NCBI RefSeq assembly: GCF_020382885.2
Contig: NC_058515.1
Location: 4,137,223 to 4,201,222 of the forward strand
Direction of reading: 5' to 3'
DNA length: 64,000 nucleotides
Source: Scatophagus argus
Lineage: Eukaryota; Chordata; Actinopteri; Scatophagidae
The notes beneath the pieces are model-generated. The model was not told the DNA's origin. It saw only the letters and a list, made by a program, of their open reading frames with translations, and searched no databases. The translations under genes were made by a program, and so were the position numbers. This document shows, one piece after another, positions 35,924 through 48,479 of this stretch; the stretch's first letter is position 1, and every line of letters starts with the position of its first letter.

Positions 35924-37978
35924 TTTTTTCCAGCAGAAATAAAAGTGGCAATAACACCCACATTAGCAACAACAATGCCAACAGATGGTCACTGCAAATT
36001 CGAATTCATAGAATCTGAGGCTATCATGCTTTTGCCCAGCTGAAAAATCCATCTCATGCAAAAGCTCTCAATGATTCTTAATTATCATAGATAGCAACAG
36101 GGTACACATGCTGGTGCATTATCCTGTAATGTCTGGCAGATGGGAAGAGGGTGAACTCTACAGCTGCTGTTTGCATAAGGACTTTAAGGCCTGTGTGGTC
36201 TCTGTGAGAGAGTGCAAACACCTTTTCGCACCAGAGAAAACCACAGTGAACTTGCATTGATGTAGATACAATGAAACAAGACAAACAGGCGTGGTAGCAG
36301 CTCTGTGAAGCTGTGCTTTGAGCCATGTGCTAACATCAACTGACAAAGATACAAAGCAAATTAAAGTAAAAATAAAAAATCTATTATGGAAACTTCAAAC
36401 TAGTGTCCATTGGGGTCTGTGCATAATTTGGCATGTGAAGGTCTTTTGACATAGATACATGCCTATCTACAGTGAGGAGGGAATAATGTCCATGATTTCA
36501 ATATAATGACAGCCCGCAAATCTAGCAAGAATAAGAATTACAAAATACACAAAAATCACAAAATACACAAAAATAAAAGCAGTGATCAGTATAAACTGTC
36601 ATCTCACTACCATGTGAGCCTGAAAAACTTTTAATAATAACAAAAAGCAAACTGCTCAGACTCCAATCTCCATTTATTCATTGTTTCAGGGACCTTCAGA
36701 CAATCAGGGGGGACATGAGAAATATACACATATGTGGTGTGTTGTACTTTTGCAGTTTATTGAAGTAATCTCTCTCTCTCTCTCTCTCTTTTTCTTTCTC
36801 TCTCTCTTTCTATTCTTGGTTACGAGAATGGATCTGGATCACTCTTGTGATGACGCAGAGCAAGGCGGGTGTTACAGAACACTGAACATGGCTTTGAATA
36901 AAGAACTTTTTTTCTGTTTAACAACCAGAGCCTCAAGTAAGATGTTCAGCCTCCACACCAAATGCAGACACAAATAGCCAAATACTATATTTCTGATCTG
37001 TATTGTGCATGTCAACAAAATATTCATTCACTCTTACTAAGTGTGTCCTGATTGAAATTTTGATGACTGAAGTTTTCTCCATCTGGGGCAGATGCAAATC
37101 TTGCTCACAGTGATTGATCTGACTCATATGTTATGTTCAATGCCATCATTTTTGTGCAGTTTGATCAGTCTACCTTTTTTAATGTTTTCTACAGACATTT
37201 AGTTTTGTTCTCACGAGTGACACATTGAAAAAATCACTTAAACTGCTCTCTGCAGTAGTGTCTGAGACTTCCTGACTGAAAGCAAGTCAACAACAGTGGA
37301 AACTGACGGGGACCACAGAGTGTAGAGTGTGGTTCATCTGTGTATTGGTTGTGCTCAGAGCCAAATATACGAGTGGAAAACAAGTGACACAAAGTTTTAG
37401 GTTACGCTTTAGGCTGCAGTTATGTGCATAAATTACAGGTAAAATGTGACTTGTCACTGTGTGGACAAGTGAAAAATATGACTGAAACTCCTCCTGTGGA
37501 GGCACATTAGCACAGCATGAAACTCGTACATGTCCCACAATGCACATCAGTAGTATGATTTCATTTGTGCCTGGTAAACACCCACTCGTTTCAAATATGA
37601 TTAGTTCTGTTCGTGATCAAACTGATATTCACTTTAACGACAACATTAACTATTGTGCCATCTGTTCTTCGACTGAAGTAAAGGATCAAAATGCTTCTGT
37701 TGTGGACAGGATCTGTAGGTCAGATTCAGAGAGAAACTGAGAGTCACTGATGTACATGGAAACATCCTGCATGAAACAGCAGAGACAAAGAACAGACAGA
37801 CTTCGACATTTCCTCACTTTATTTTTTCTGTTATTATTATTTATCTTTTATTTATAGTCTGGTGACAAATGGTGGAAATCAGCTTATGTTTCACCGCTGG
37901 CATCAATTCAGAGAAACTCTCTGACACAAGACTTTCTTTCTGTGCAAATTTAATACAAAACAAGCCATTATGTTCATT
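35924..37978. other. 3' flank of NITR gene G
   Basis: 35924-36115 is paralogous to 6930-7120. 36150-37400 is paralogous to 2040-3080. 37150-37750 is related to 11050-11650. A TC microsatellite lies at about 36771-36810. A minus-strand ATTAAA at 37949-37954, in the conserved poly(A) context, probably serves gene G. No independent gene. Confidence 0.55.
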
Positions 37979-37992
37979 GACATTGCATGGTG

Positions 37993-38117
37993 GGTCTGCG
38001 ATTGACTGGCGACCAGTCCAGGGTGAACCCCACCTCTCACCCGTAGTCAGCTGGGATAGGCTCCAGCTTCCCCGCGACCATGACGGATAAGCGGTATAGA
38101 AAATGGATGGATAGATG
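37993..38117 (+). mobile_element. 5'-truncated SINE copy
   Basis: Only the last 125 bases of the element at 35542-35909, ending in ATGGATGGATAGATG. Flanked by a perfect 14-base duplication, GACATTGCATGGTG, at 37979-37992 and 38118-38131. Truncation at the 5' end with intact target repeats is what target-primed reverse transcription produces. It lies in the 3' UTR of gene G. Confidence 0.85.
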
Positions 38118-38223
38118 GACATTGCATGGTGAAGTCCTATCAGGTGTTCATGTTTCAGGAAAATTCTAACTACGAATAAAAAAATGTCTTGTTATGAAAC
38201 ATAATATAGAAACACGGCCAGGT

Positions 38224-40392
38224 CTACTGCTTTACACTGGAATACACACATTCATCATTGGTGTTGCTCTTCTGTCTTCTGGATCGATTGGCCTTGAGAT
38301 CCCTTAAAGCAGCGTAATGAAGGTTCTCTGTGTCTTGACATGGCTGGTAAGAAAATATAAGATGATTCATCACTATTACAACAGATGCAGCACCAAAAGA
38401 TTTGTATGGAACACAGCAAGTTTCACAGTGAGGGAAATCAAAATGAATGCTCTGAAATCATTTGTGTGTGCAATAATTAATAATAATTACTGCCAAAAAA
38501 CAGCAAATCTTTGTATCTGTGACCAGTGAGATAATCTATATCCTCACTCCTGACTGGTAGCAGCCAAAGCTGACCCATATTGCTTGAACAATGTTTGAGA
38601 GTACAGATTACTTTTTATGACACCTACCAACAGGCAAAGAAAATAGAAATAATGTTGTGCTATGAGGAGTCCTTTATTTTTCAATAGAAAATGACACTTA
38701 CCGCTGCATTTGGAGCAGAAGTTGGTGAAAATGTCTCATTAGGCTCTGGTTGTGACACACAAAATGAAGGTTATTTTATTTAAATCTAACACACTCAATA
38801 ACTGCTGTCATCTTCAAACAGTAACAGTTACCTGTGTATTGGCACTTCCTTTTACTCATCTTGTACACTGTGAAAGCCAGTAGCACAACCAGGATGGTGG
38901 TCAATGCCAAAGCTGCACTCAAGATATACACAAGAGAGACAAGAGAGTCCACCTCATCTGTGGAGAGGCAGACACCGGGAGACATTACATTCTTCTATTT
39001 TTCTCATAAGGTTTGGATATTTTGAAATCTATCTTAAAACAATGCTGACATGACAATTTGTACATGAAAAGAGACGCTGGTTATTGCTGCTCGCTACAAC
39101 GAGATCCCCTACAGTATTTTCAATTCCAGTCATGGGGTCAAGTCAAGCATGGAAGCTTGGAAATGCTGATTTCTGTTGCAAAGGGCTTTCAGTGGTCAGT
39201 CAGACTAGAATCAGCACAGTACAGTACAGTACAGTCCATATATCATTCATACTGCCTTAATCTTTGGAATCCAAATTTGCACAAAACAAGAACTGTAGAT
39301 GTTTCATTTCTTACAATGGAGTTGCATTTGGAAGGAAGTACTTTATGTTCCGTGCAGACATGAATAATTGTTATAGCGACCAGCAATTCATGTTACGTGC
39401 CAGTATTAAGGAAGTCTGTTCATGAAGGAGTTTTTATCAAATAAGACAACCTCCTCGAAAACAGTTACTCACTCTCAATGTCAAACTTGATCTCGTCTCC
39501 AAACAGAATGTGTCCACACGAAGCAACAGCACAGGAGAAGGTCTCAGCATGAGAAAGATTCAGGCTCTTCAGTGGCAAACTGTAGACACAGGAGTGAGTT
39601 TGTGTGTTGGGATTCCTCTCACACTGACCTTTCCTGCCTCCATGGGTGTAAATGAGTCCTGGATGAGATTCTCCAGAGTTTTTGAACCAGTAAACACTGT
39701 GTTCTCCATCACAGGTCCCATTGTGTACTGTACAGTTCAGAGTCACAGAGCCTCCTGGCTGGATGGTCTCAGATGCTGACGGATGGACCAAAACTGGGAT
39801 TTTCAGTTCTGATCCCTTTATGGTGACGGTTCTGCCCTCACAAAATTCAAGTGCATATAGATTGCTCCCTATACAGTAGTAAGTACCTGAGTCTGAAATA
39901 CGCAAATCTGAAATCTTCAGCTGATATTTATGCTTTTCAGAGTCCACTGAGAAACGTGGATTCTTAAATTCATCATGAAGAGTGCTGTTAGCATTATAAC
40001 TGTAGAATGAAGACACCAGCTTTGGGTTCAGTCCTGCAGTTTGCTTATACCAGTAAAAGATCACTGATTCATCATCAGGACAGGAGCAGGACAAAGTGAC
40101 GCTTTCCCCAACATTGGCTGATAGAAAATGTAATGATGACTGCTTTAAAGCTGTTGTGTGAGCTGAGGAGAAGATGAAGACATGAAGATAATATACATTT
40201 AATTAAATTCTTACATGTTATAATGAGTTGCACAACATAATACGCAAACACATATTACAGCCAAACAAATGTTATAGTATATAATAATAACATTTTCTTG
40301 TATCGTAAGCAACAGTTCTTAACAAAATACAACTTACCCATATTCACCACCAACAGACATGTGAAGCATAAAGCAAAGTTTGGAGGTGCCAT
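38224..40392 (-). CDS. nitr: NITR gene G, inhibitory Ig receptor
   Basis: Predicted 344 residues; exons 40338-40392, 39473-40162, 38832-38957, 38702-38745, 38224-38343. Close paralogue of gene A across the whole gene and both flanks (tail PCQDTENLHYAALRDL in both; ITIM Y315, second motif Y339). The V domain starts like B and D (SANVGESVTLSCSCPDDES) and ends TYYCIGSNLYALEF. The I domain ends FGDEIKFDI, the same eroded J-like strand as A. It has the three-residue stalk insert that A lacks. It keeps its 3' UTR, apart from a small SINE insertion, and an ATTAAA poly(A) signal at 37949-37954. Confidence 0.9.
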
Positions 40393-40471
40393 CGCACTTC
40401 TGATACTGCGAAGAGTGAGTTGAATCTTTATGTGTTCTCTCCCCTTCTCTGAGAGGATTGTGTTTGACTGG

Positions 40472-40476
40472 CCAAT
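40472..40476 (-). promoter_or_regulatory. CCAAT-type motif, gene G
   Basis: Subfamily-1 form, GACTGGCCAATCAG on the plus strand, about 80 bases upstream of the ATG. Confidence 0.5.
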
Positions 40477-40489
40477 CAGATTGAATGTC

Positions 40490-41440
40490 TTATTTTGGAA
40501 ACACTGACCACATGTTCAGTGATTTGTAACACGACAATGTGGATCTTTGTATCTAAACATCTCTCTGGTTTGCTGAAAGACAAATATTAGCAGCCAATGA
40601 AAATCTTCTGTAAAAACACACTGACACTCAGATGTAACTTGAAACTATATATACTAGGGTCTACACTGTGCGAGGTTTGGCATATGAAGGTGTCTTCTCG
40701 TAAACATACAGTATATCTATCTTTAATGATGATGGAATCATTTTCATGATTTGGACATAAAGACATTCTGCAAATTTGGCAAGAGAAAAATGAATACTGA
40801 ATATATATTCAAATGCATACATTCAAATCTAAGTCCAAGTTTCCAAGTTTTAGCATCAAAATGCAAATTTCCCAAGCCCTTCTAAAGTCATTTTCCCATT
40901 TGACCAAACAAACGTGTATGATGAGGACGTTGCTACATATAACCCAACTAAGCCACCTGTGCCTTTGTGAGATACAAGTCTGGCTCTGTTGGAACATGGC
41001 TGTGATTAACATGGCTGGCCACACACAGCAAACAGGGTTAAGCTCATGTTTCAGATGAATTCACACAATATCTGGCAATCTGGTACCTTTGTACAGTGTT
41101 ATTTTTGTGCTTTACAACATATCTACTGTGAAACACTCAGAAAATAAAGTTGACACTAATGCTGTTGCCTCTGTCCAGTCACTGTATGCTCAACCACTGC
41201 TGTCTGTCTTTCTCCATCTACCTTGTTATGCTGTAGAGTGATGTGGAATAGTGGTTTTTATAGAGAACCACTAACAAAAATCCTGAAATGAAGATTTAAT
41301 AATAATAAAATCACCACCAAGGTCACATCTTGAAAGATAACACTTCAGTCACTCTTCATGTCTACGCTGTCAGTGAACTTCCATGTGTGGGCTGGGGGAG
41401 GGCAGGGCTTAAGTGCTGTAATACATATCTCTAAGGGCTG
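40490..41440. other. 5' flank of gene G and unassigned DNA
   Basis: 40500-40790 keeps similarity to the 5' flanks of B, D and C. After about 40800 the NITR similarity ends and I recognise nothing until the TATA box at 41451. Confidence 0.4.
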
Positions 41441-41450
41441 AGTGGAGGTT

Positions 41451-41458
41451 TATATAAA
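41451..41458 (+). promoter_or_regulatory. Candidate TATA box on the plus strand
   Basis: TATATAAA, 179 bases before a signal-peptide-like exon at 41637. The pairing is an inference. Confidence 0.3.
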
Positions 41459-41636
41459 AAACAGAAAGAATCACCCTTTGAACCAGTGGTCGATTTACCT
41501 GGACAGCTGGAATATTACTGTTGTCACTTTCCAGGTGTGTAATACCATACATATATAATACATACCAGTGTAAGGTGTGGTAGTGAATTAAAGAAAAGCT
41601 TCCCTCTGAGGAGAGTACTATAGCATATCAGTGAAG

Positions 41637-41685
41637 ATGATACCCTCCTCTCACACTACTCTGTTAACCATTCACTTCTTTCTGG
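41637..41685 (+). other. Candidate orphan signal-peptide exon
   Basis: The plus strand has ATG and 16 codons (MIPSSHTTLLTIHFFL) followed by a G and a strong GTGAGT donor, giving phase 1, the usual phase of immunoglobulin-superfamily leader exons. It resembles leaders of fish antigen-receptor V genes. I searched by eye for a V exon on the plus strand through about 44 kb and found none, so it is either a relic, part of an undetected gene, or chance. Confidence 0.3.
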
Positions 41686-41699
41686 GTGAGTTATTCTTC

Positions 41700-44380
41700 A
41701 TGTGTGTCACATTGTGCTTTCTGCACTGAAGGCATAACATTTCACACAGCTTTCAAAGTGACACCTCTGCTCTTGCCTCCTTACTGAGCTGATGTACATT
41801 GTGGCCAAGAGGCCACAGGCCAGCCTTCCTGTGTTCAAGCTACAACTTAAGTTTCCACCAGCGGAAACCTGTTCACAGTGGTTGACACCTTATTCACCAC
41901 AGGAGTCATAACAAATGTCAAATGAGGAGTGCTGCCCATCTTAAAGATTGCACTTTGCTCACATTTCTAGTTAGACGAAGGTATTAATAGATCAGAGGGG
42001 ATTTTTGACCATGCTCTGTCAATGAATGTGTTTCCATTGGCATGTTTTTATGCACATTTTGAATTTGGACATTAAAAAAAAACCTTAGCATATGTTCTAA
42101 AAATCCAAAAAAAGGTTTTAGGCTTGGTTGAAGTGGAAAAATTAGTGCATTGAAATAAAGTGAGACAATGGAACCAGTTCACTGGTGTCTCCACTCCACT
42201 GAAGAGATAAAACATGTTTTTGCTGACTGGAATCACACTCTGTCTCCACCTACTGCTTATATAAATAAGATAACATGCTCATGGCTACCTATAGTGCCAA
42301 GTTTGGCTTTTGAGAAAACTTACTAGGTGACAGGTATTTCTTAGACTTGTCAGCTAGTAAGTAAAGCAATCCTATAAGTGTAGTACAGTAAAAATGACAA
42401 TATTTAAAGTAAATTAAATTGGGAATATTCAAGTAAAACAGGCTACAAGTGCCTCAGAACATGACGTACCACGTTTTGTGATTCAGAAAACCAGTCCAGA
42501 AACATATGGTACAGCAAACTTGCCTAACTACAATTTTAAAGAAGTTATAATCCATCATATTTCAGCCCTGGCTTATTTAGCATCTCTTGCGGCAAAGCAA
42601 TTTAATTTGACGAATCTCATATTTCTGGAAAGAAAACAGCAAACAGTCCTTGAGCTGCTATTTTATCAGAAATACACACTTGAGAAACTTTTTAGTGTAG
42701 TCAAATAAATTCCTATTTTAATGAAGATATCAGTCAATACCTGTCAGTGCTGATCTCCAAGACAAATATGTTACACATTCTCTGAGTGTTTCACAGTACA
42801 AGTCAACATAGCGTCTAGCCAAAAAGCTTCATTTAAGCCACCTAAATGATTTTAACATGAAGTAGCAGCAGTAGGAAATGTAAGATTTGCATTGTGTCAA
42901 TGGACGTCAATAAATTGAATCGTAACTGCAGAAAATACTAACTAGAATTTTGCACAGCACTTTTACTTCACTTTTCCTTTTGGTATTTAAGTATAATTTG
43001 ATGCCAATGTTTCTGTCTTTAAGTAATATTTTGCGGGACTTTCATTTATAATGGAGCATTTTTATATTGTAGTACTGCTACTTTTACTATTGTATTATAT
43101 ATGAATACTTCCTCCATCACAGCTCAGAGCACCTTTGTTTTTCTCTCATCTGAACCAATTGTCAAGTCTTCCTCTTGAAATGGCTCCTTTATTTAAATAC
43201 TTAAATAATATTTAAATATTTATGAGTGGCAGATCTCTTTCAGTCAGTTCACCTTTTTTTTTTCACCACACCAGCAGGAAACTTTGGTTTGTGGGTAAAC
43301 ACACATGCACACACATATACAGGTACACTCGTGCATAAAGTGTCATAGTGGTGTGTCTTATAGCATAACTGAATTTGCATGAATTGCATAAACTTTATCC
43401 CAGTGAAAGCACAAAGACTTCATTCTACTGGTATCAAAAATGATTTATGTGTGAACACATTCTCTTTGACATCACAGAATTACAAAAAGTGCACACAGTC
43501 ATTAATATGGACAACTCAAACCTTACAAAACCATAGATACTATTGTTTGACTGCCATTTGTTTTGTTTGTGGTTTAGCTTTTGAAAAAACTGTTACACAT
43601 ATATGTCACACACATATGACCACAAACTGAGCTTGCCTTTACATCATAAATGACCAGAAGGTCAGTTTACAAAATGAACTGAATCTGCTACACCTGCACC
43701 AACACGTCATTATTAAAGTGAATAATGATGTTTTGGCTTCATCCAACCAGCATACAAAAAATATAATCCTCCTTCGATATCACTTTAGAAACAAATACAG
43801 CCAGTAAATAAGCAAACTGTCCAAATTGCAGTCAGTACAATTCTAATAGTTTGGGAATATATCCAGACAGAGTGGTTTGGTGCAGGATAGTGGTTGTAGT
43901 CTAGTAGGAGGTGCCCCACCGCACTGACATATTTTTCTAACATTATTTGTACTGTAGTTTAATCTTCAAGGTGTGTAGTAAACAGATTTTCTTGTTCCCA
44001 AATTGAAATATTGTTCTAAATGTCTATTTGGCATTTTTAGTCTGCAAGGCATGGTGCAAGGTGAGGACATGTTTGCAAGAGAGGCCAGTTTACCTCAGTC
44101 CTATCGCAAGTCATTCAACCCAAAGTATTTCAATCATCTTTTGGAAATGTGGTATTTCTCTGAAGGGGCATTCATTGTACAAAAAAAAAAACGTAACATC
44201 CTGCACCAAACCTACAAAGTGTGTTGCCCTATAAAGCATGCAGCATGGGTGTACAGTTGCAATGTAATGCAATTGCATTCTAAATAATGTAATCAGTAAA
44301 GTCTTGTACTTAATATATAAAAAAAAGGATGCCAGCTATTCAGTCAGTTTGGCTTCGTCCAACCAGCTATTGTTGCAGTG
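41700..44380. other. Gene-poor stretch
   Basis: AT-rich and without recognised exons on either strand. The longest ORFs are under 100 codons and show no domain. The phrase AGCATCTAGCCAAAAAGCTT at 44439 has a near match at 42810, hinting at a repeat. Confidence 0.4.
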
Positions 44381-44880
44381 ACTCATAGTGGGGATGGTGT
44401 GTTTGTGGAGATGTGCAGTGTTTGGTGTCCGCCAAACAGCATCTAGCCAAAAAGCTTCATAGTGGTCTCATCAGAATAAAGAATCTTTGTCCAGTTGACC
44501 TTGGGGTCTCCCACGTGTCTTTGAGCAAAGATTTAATATGAGCTTTCTTCATCAGGGACTTTCTCCCATAAAATTCTGACTGGTGAAAAACCTGAGCAGC
44601 AGTTCTATCTAGAGTCTCTCCCATCTCAGCTGCTCAAACTTTTAAATTCATAGGTGTGGCCTCCCTCGCTATTCTCCTTCTTGCACAGTCCCACAGTTTT
44701 TGAGGATGGCCTGCTCGAGACAGATTTGTGCCATTTTTCTTCCATTTCTTAATGATGGGTTTAAATGAACTCCAGTGGATGTTCAGTGACTTGATCTAAC
44801 TTAAACTTTTTGATAACCTTTTCTCTGAGTTGCTTGGGGTATTCTTTTGATTAACCAGTGACTGGACCTTCTATATACAG
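44381..44880. repeat. Dispersed fish repeat, unclassified
   Basis: I recognise this as a sequence type found repeatedly in fish DNA (around GTCTTTGAGCAAAGAT and TTTCTTCCATTTCTTAATGA). It is probably a degraded DNA transposon, but no ends or coding region are visible. Confidence 0.35.
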
Positions 44881-45124
44881 GTGTCTTTATACTACAGTAA
44901 TCTGAGACACATTCACTGCACTCTGATAATCTCCATTTCACTAATTGTGAGACTACTAGCACCAACTGGCTCGACCAGACTTTTTGTCTGCTCCAAACAT
45001 ATGCCCAAACAACATATCAAAGATCATGAAATGTTCTTATTTAAGTCATTGGCATTTGATGGTGAGGATTTACTAGTTCATTAATGGCGCAAAATATACA
45101 TAACACTGGATTAGGACGAATAAT

Positions 45125-45215
45125 AAAATGAAATAACATAAACTTTTATTGGTCCCACAGTGGTGAAATTCTCAAATTTGTGCAGAAGTCATGCATGGCT
45201 AAAGAGGATGTACCT
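45125..45215 (-). mobile_element. LINE 3' tail scrap
   Basis: Resembles the 3' tail at 16370-16440 (TTTATTGGTCCCACAG, then GAAATTCTC). It is short and in the 3' flank of gene H. Confidence 0.35.
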
Positions 45216-45419
45216 TCCTTATTGTGTTTATGAAACAAAATAATTTTAGGATTTAAAATACATGATTTATTTTGCAAGAAAACAAAGTAGCAAATATTTT
45301 CATGCCACTAAATCACAAAGAAGCTACAAACTCAAGATTTACATCAACACCCAATGCTGCATTTGCTCATCTAGAGAGAAGTTGACACCTTACTCACATT
45401 ACATTACAAATGTCCTGTC

Positions 45420-48043
45420 CTACTGCTTTAAACTGGAGTACACACACTCACTGTTGGTGTTATTTCTCTGTCTTCCTGATCTGTAAGACGGGTTGACATT
45501 CAAAGCAGCATAGTGGAGATCATCTGCCTCTTGGTAGCCCTGATAAGAAAATATATAAAGAAAAATAAATTAATAATATTTCCTTCATAATAAAACAAAT
45601 GCCCACAAGACAGTTAGAAGATGATCAAGAAGCTATACAACAAAACGGCAGTCACCTCTGCGTTTGCTGTGGAGGAAGATGAAAGACTTGCTTGAGGCTC
45701 TGGAAACACAAAAAACTTGTTTTATTCAAAAGCAGAATTCAGTGAACACAAACTGCCACATATAAAGCGTCACTTACCTATAGATTGGCTCCTGTTTTGC
45801 CACTGTATCTTGAACACTGAGACAGACAGTAAAACAACCACGATGGAGGTGAATATCAAAGCGCCACTCAAGACGTACACCAAAAAATGAGAGTTCTCCT
45901 CATCTGTAGAGAGGCAGACACCAGAAATACAGCTTTCAGTGTGTTTTTTGGTTTTATCTTAAGTTTGGCAAGGAAGTAACAATGCAAAGACTAGCAAGTT
46001 CATTCTAAAAATGTAGCTCAAAATCACAAATTACTAGTCTGTTACTGTTGTTAAACCCTTAAATGGGATAGGCAACAACTTATGTTACAGCTTGCAGCAC
46101 ACAGTGTGATTACTATGGAGATACGGTGTAATCTATGTACTTGAACTTGGAGAGAATTTAGACTTTATATTTAATCTTTTTTTTTTTTCATTATTTAATT
46201 ATTCACTACCTATTACTATTACTATTAAATCTGCAATGTAGGCTGACAGTATGACCTAAAGACTGAGCAAAGATTTTCCGGGAAAATGAAGTGATAACTT
46301 ATGCATCACTTCCATGGTTTATTTCAAAATAGCCATTATTTATTACCCACAAAAAGGCAAACTACACTGTTCTTTGATCATTTTAAGGTACTCAGAATAA
46401 CTACGGGGAACATTTGTGCATTTATTTTGAAACAAGACCCAGGGGGAAGCATATTGTCATGTATAGCTTTGAACACAGCTGTTGTTCACCTCACCAATTA
46501 TTGGAAGGTTGTCTGCTATCGGCCAACCGAATACACAAACCCTTGATGTCACCAACTTTTTTAACCATATCTTTGTGTAACCCAACCATAATTTTACTAC
46601 TACTGCTTTATGACCACTTTATGGTGGCCAGTTTATATTAAAAAAAACACTCTGGTTGAAGGGACTACCAGCTGAATAACACAATAATAATAATTTCCTG
46701 TAATAAGACAGGAAATAGGGAGAGAAATGGCATACAGCAAAAGGCCACAAGTTGGAATTGAAGCTCTGTCACTTATGACACAAAGATGTAATCACATTTT
46801 AATTGAGTTGCTACTTATGCATTCAGTGGCTCAGCAAGTTTTTGCAAGTCTGCCTCTCTGGTTTTGTTAATTGCAGTGACTAGATGATTGAATTCTTCAT
46901 AAGTTTTTAATAGTAAGCTCTGATTGGTGGCTTGAACATCACTACTGTCTCTTTGCCAATGCTTCGCCATGGTGCATCAATTTATCTTCAACCTCCCAAA
47001 ATGCTTAAAAATACTATGCATAAAAGATTATGCCATAACTCTGGGGTAATTACGCTTTACATTGCGGACTGTAATCTAAAACATTACTAGAAAAGCCTAA
47101 CGGGAAAACTAGCATCACCCTTTTAGTGCTCGCAAAATTACTCACACTTAAAATCCAGCTTGGTCCCATTTCCAAACAGTATGTGTCCACAGGAGACAAC
47201 AGCACAGTAGTAGGTCCCAGCATCAGAAACATTCTTCAGCAGCAAATTGTAGACACAGGAGTGTGTTTGTGTGTTGGGGTTCCTCTCACACTGATCCTTC
47301 CTGCCTCCATGGGTGTAAATGAGTCCTGGATGAGATTCTTCAGACCTTTTGAACCAGTAAACACTGTGTTCTTCATCACAGGTCCCAGTGTGTACTGTAC
47401 AGTTCAGAGTCACAGAGCCTCCTGGCTGGATGGTCTCAGATGCTGACTGATGGACCAAAGCTGGGATGTTCAAACCTGAATCCTTCACACTGACAGTAGT
47501 GTCTTCTGTAAATTCACATTTGTATGTATAGCAACTTACACAGTAATAGGTAGCTGAGTCTGAGAGGCGTAAATCTGTTATCGTCAAATGATTTTTAGTA
47601 CTTCCCAAAGTATTTTCCGTATCCAGTGTGAAGCGTGGATTGTCTTTGAATTTGTCATAAAATATTGCATTTTTTTCGTACTTGTAGTAACTTGAGATGA
47701 GATTTGGCTTATGTCCCAGAGATTGTTCATACCAATAAAGCCTTGCAGGGATACTACCATTGTCGAAACATTGCAAAGTCAAGTTGTCTCCAGTTTTAAC
47801 TGATACAAAACTTCTCTCTTGACGAACACCTGAAGAGACTTTCAGAAACGTCATCGTCTGAACTGAATGAAATAAGAGTCAGAAGAAATGTTGTGTTATT
47901 TTTATCTTTCTGTATGAAAGTATGGTGAAAATATTGGCATTTAGAGATCATACAGTGAAACAGATAAAAGTCACAAAATGCAACTTACCCATTTTTCCCA
48001 ACAACAAACATGTAAGACAGAGAGCAAACAATGGAGATGTCAT
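45420..48043 (-). CDS. nitr: NITR gene H, subfamily 2
   Basis: Predicted 353 residues; exons 47989-48043, 47146-47862, 45778-45903, 45656-45699, 45420-45539, all GT-AG. The leader is MTSPLFALCLTCLLLGKM. The V domain is of a second type: GDNLTLQCFDNGS, LYWYEQ, a DKFKDNPRFTLDT strand and ATYYCVSCYTYKC, with extra cysteines just after the second canonical one. Exon 2 is 27 bases longer than in subfamily 1. The I domain is standard but reads KRSEESHPG, has CAVVSCGHILFG and an intact FGNGTKLDF. The membrane segment is uncharged. The tail is GYQEADDLHYAALNVN (ITIM Y324) and CVYSSL (Y348), with an additional tyrosine between them (NPSYRS). A minus-strand AATAAA at 45267-45272 could end the transcript. 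Intron 2, about 1.2 kb, is the longest in the cluster and holds nothing recognised beyond a scrap of repeat near 46700. Confidence 0.9.
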
Positions 48044-48116
48044 CCTGTTCAAACTGCTGTGCTGAATGACAGAATATTGATGGTTTCTCCACTCTTCAAA
48101 GACAAGAATGTATTTG

Positions 48117-48121
48117 ATTGG
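48117..48121 (-). promoter_or_regulatory. CCAAT box, gene H
   Basis: Subfamily-2 form: the plus strand reads TTTGATTGGCTA, so the gene sees a direct CCAAT about 75 bases before the ATG. Confidence 0.5.
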
Positions 48122-48479
48122 CTACTCTGAAGTGACACAGTTGTACTCTGTAGGAAACATGAGCACATGTTCACCAACAGCTACTGTGTCAAGTCTGAGT
48201 TTTGAAAAAAAAAGGGAAAAAAAAGATTCACATGCTTAAACATATAAAAAGAACATTAAGGCTTCTTATTGGAATTAAAGTTTGAAGCACTGAAAATGAA
48301 TACATCTTTATATCAATAGTGACACCAGTAACAATACACAAAACATAATATTCATGTTCAATATTTCATCATAGACTGATCATCATTATGTTTAACAAAA
48401 GAAAGATTTCGAGCAGTTCACCTATACTAGATACTAAATATTGATATACTTACTTACTTAACTGTATAGTCTCTTGTAT

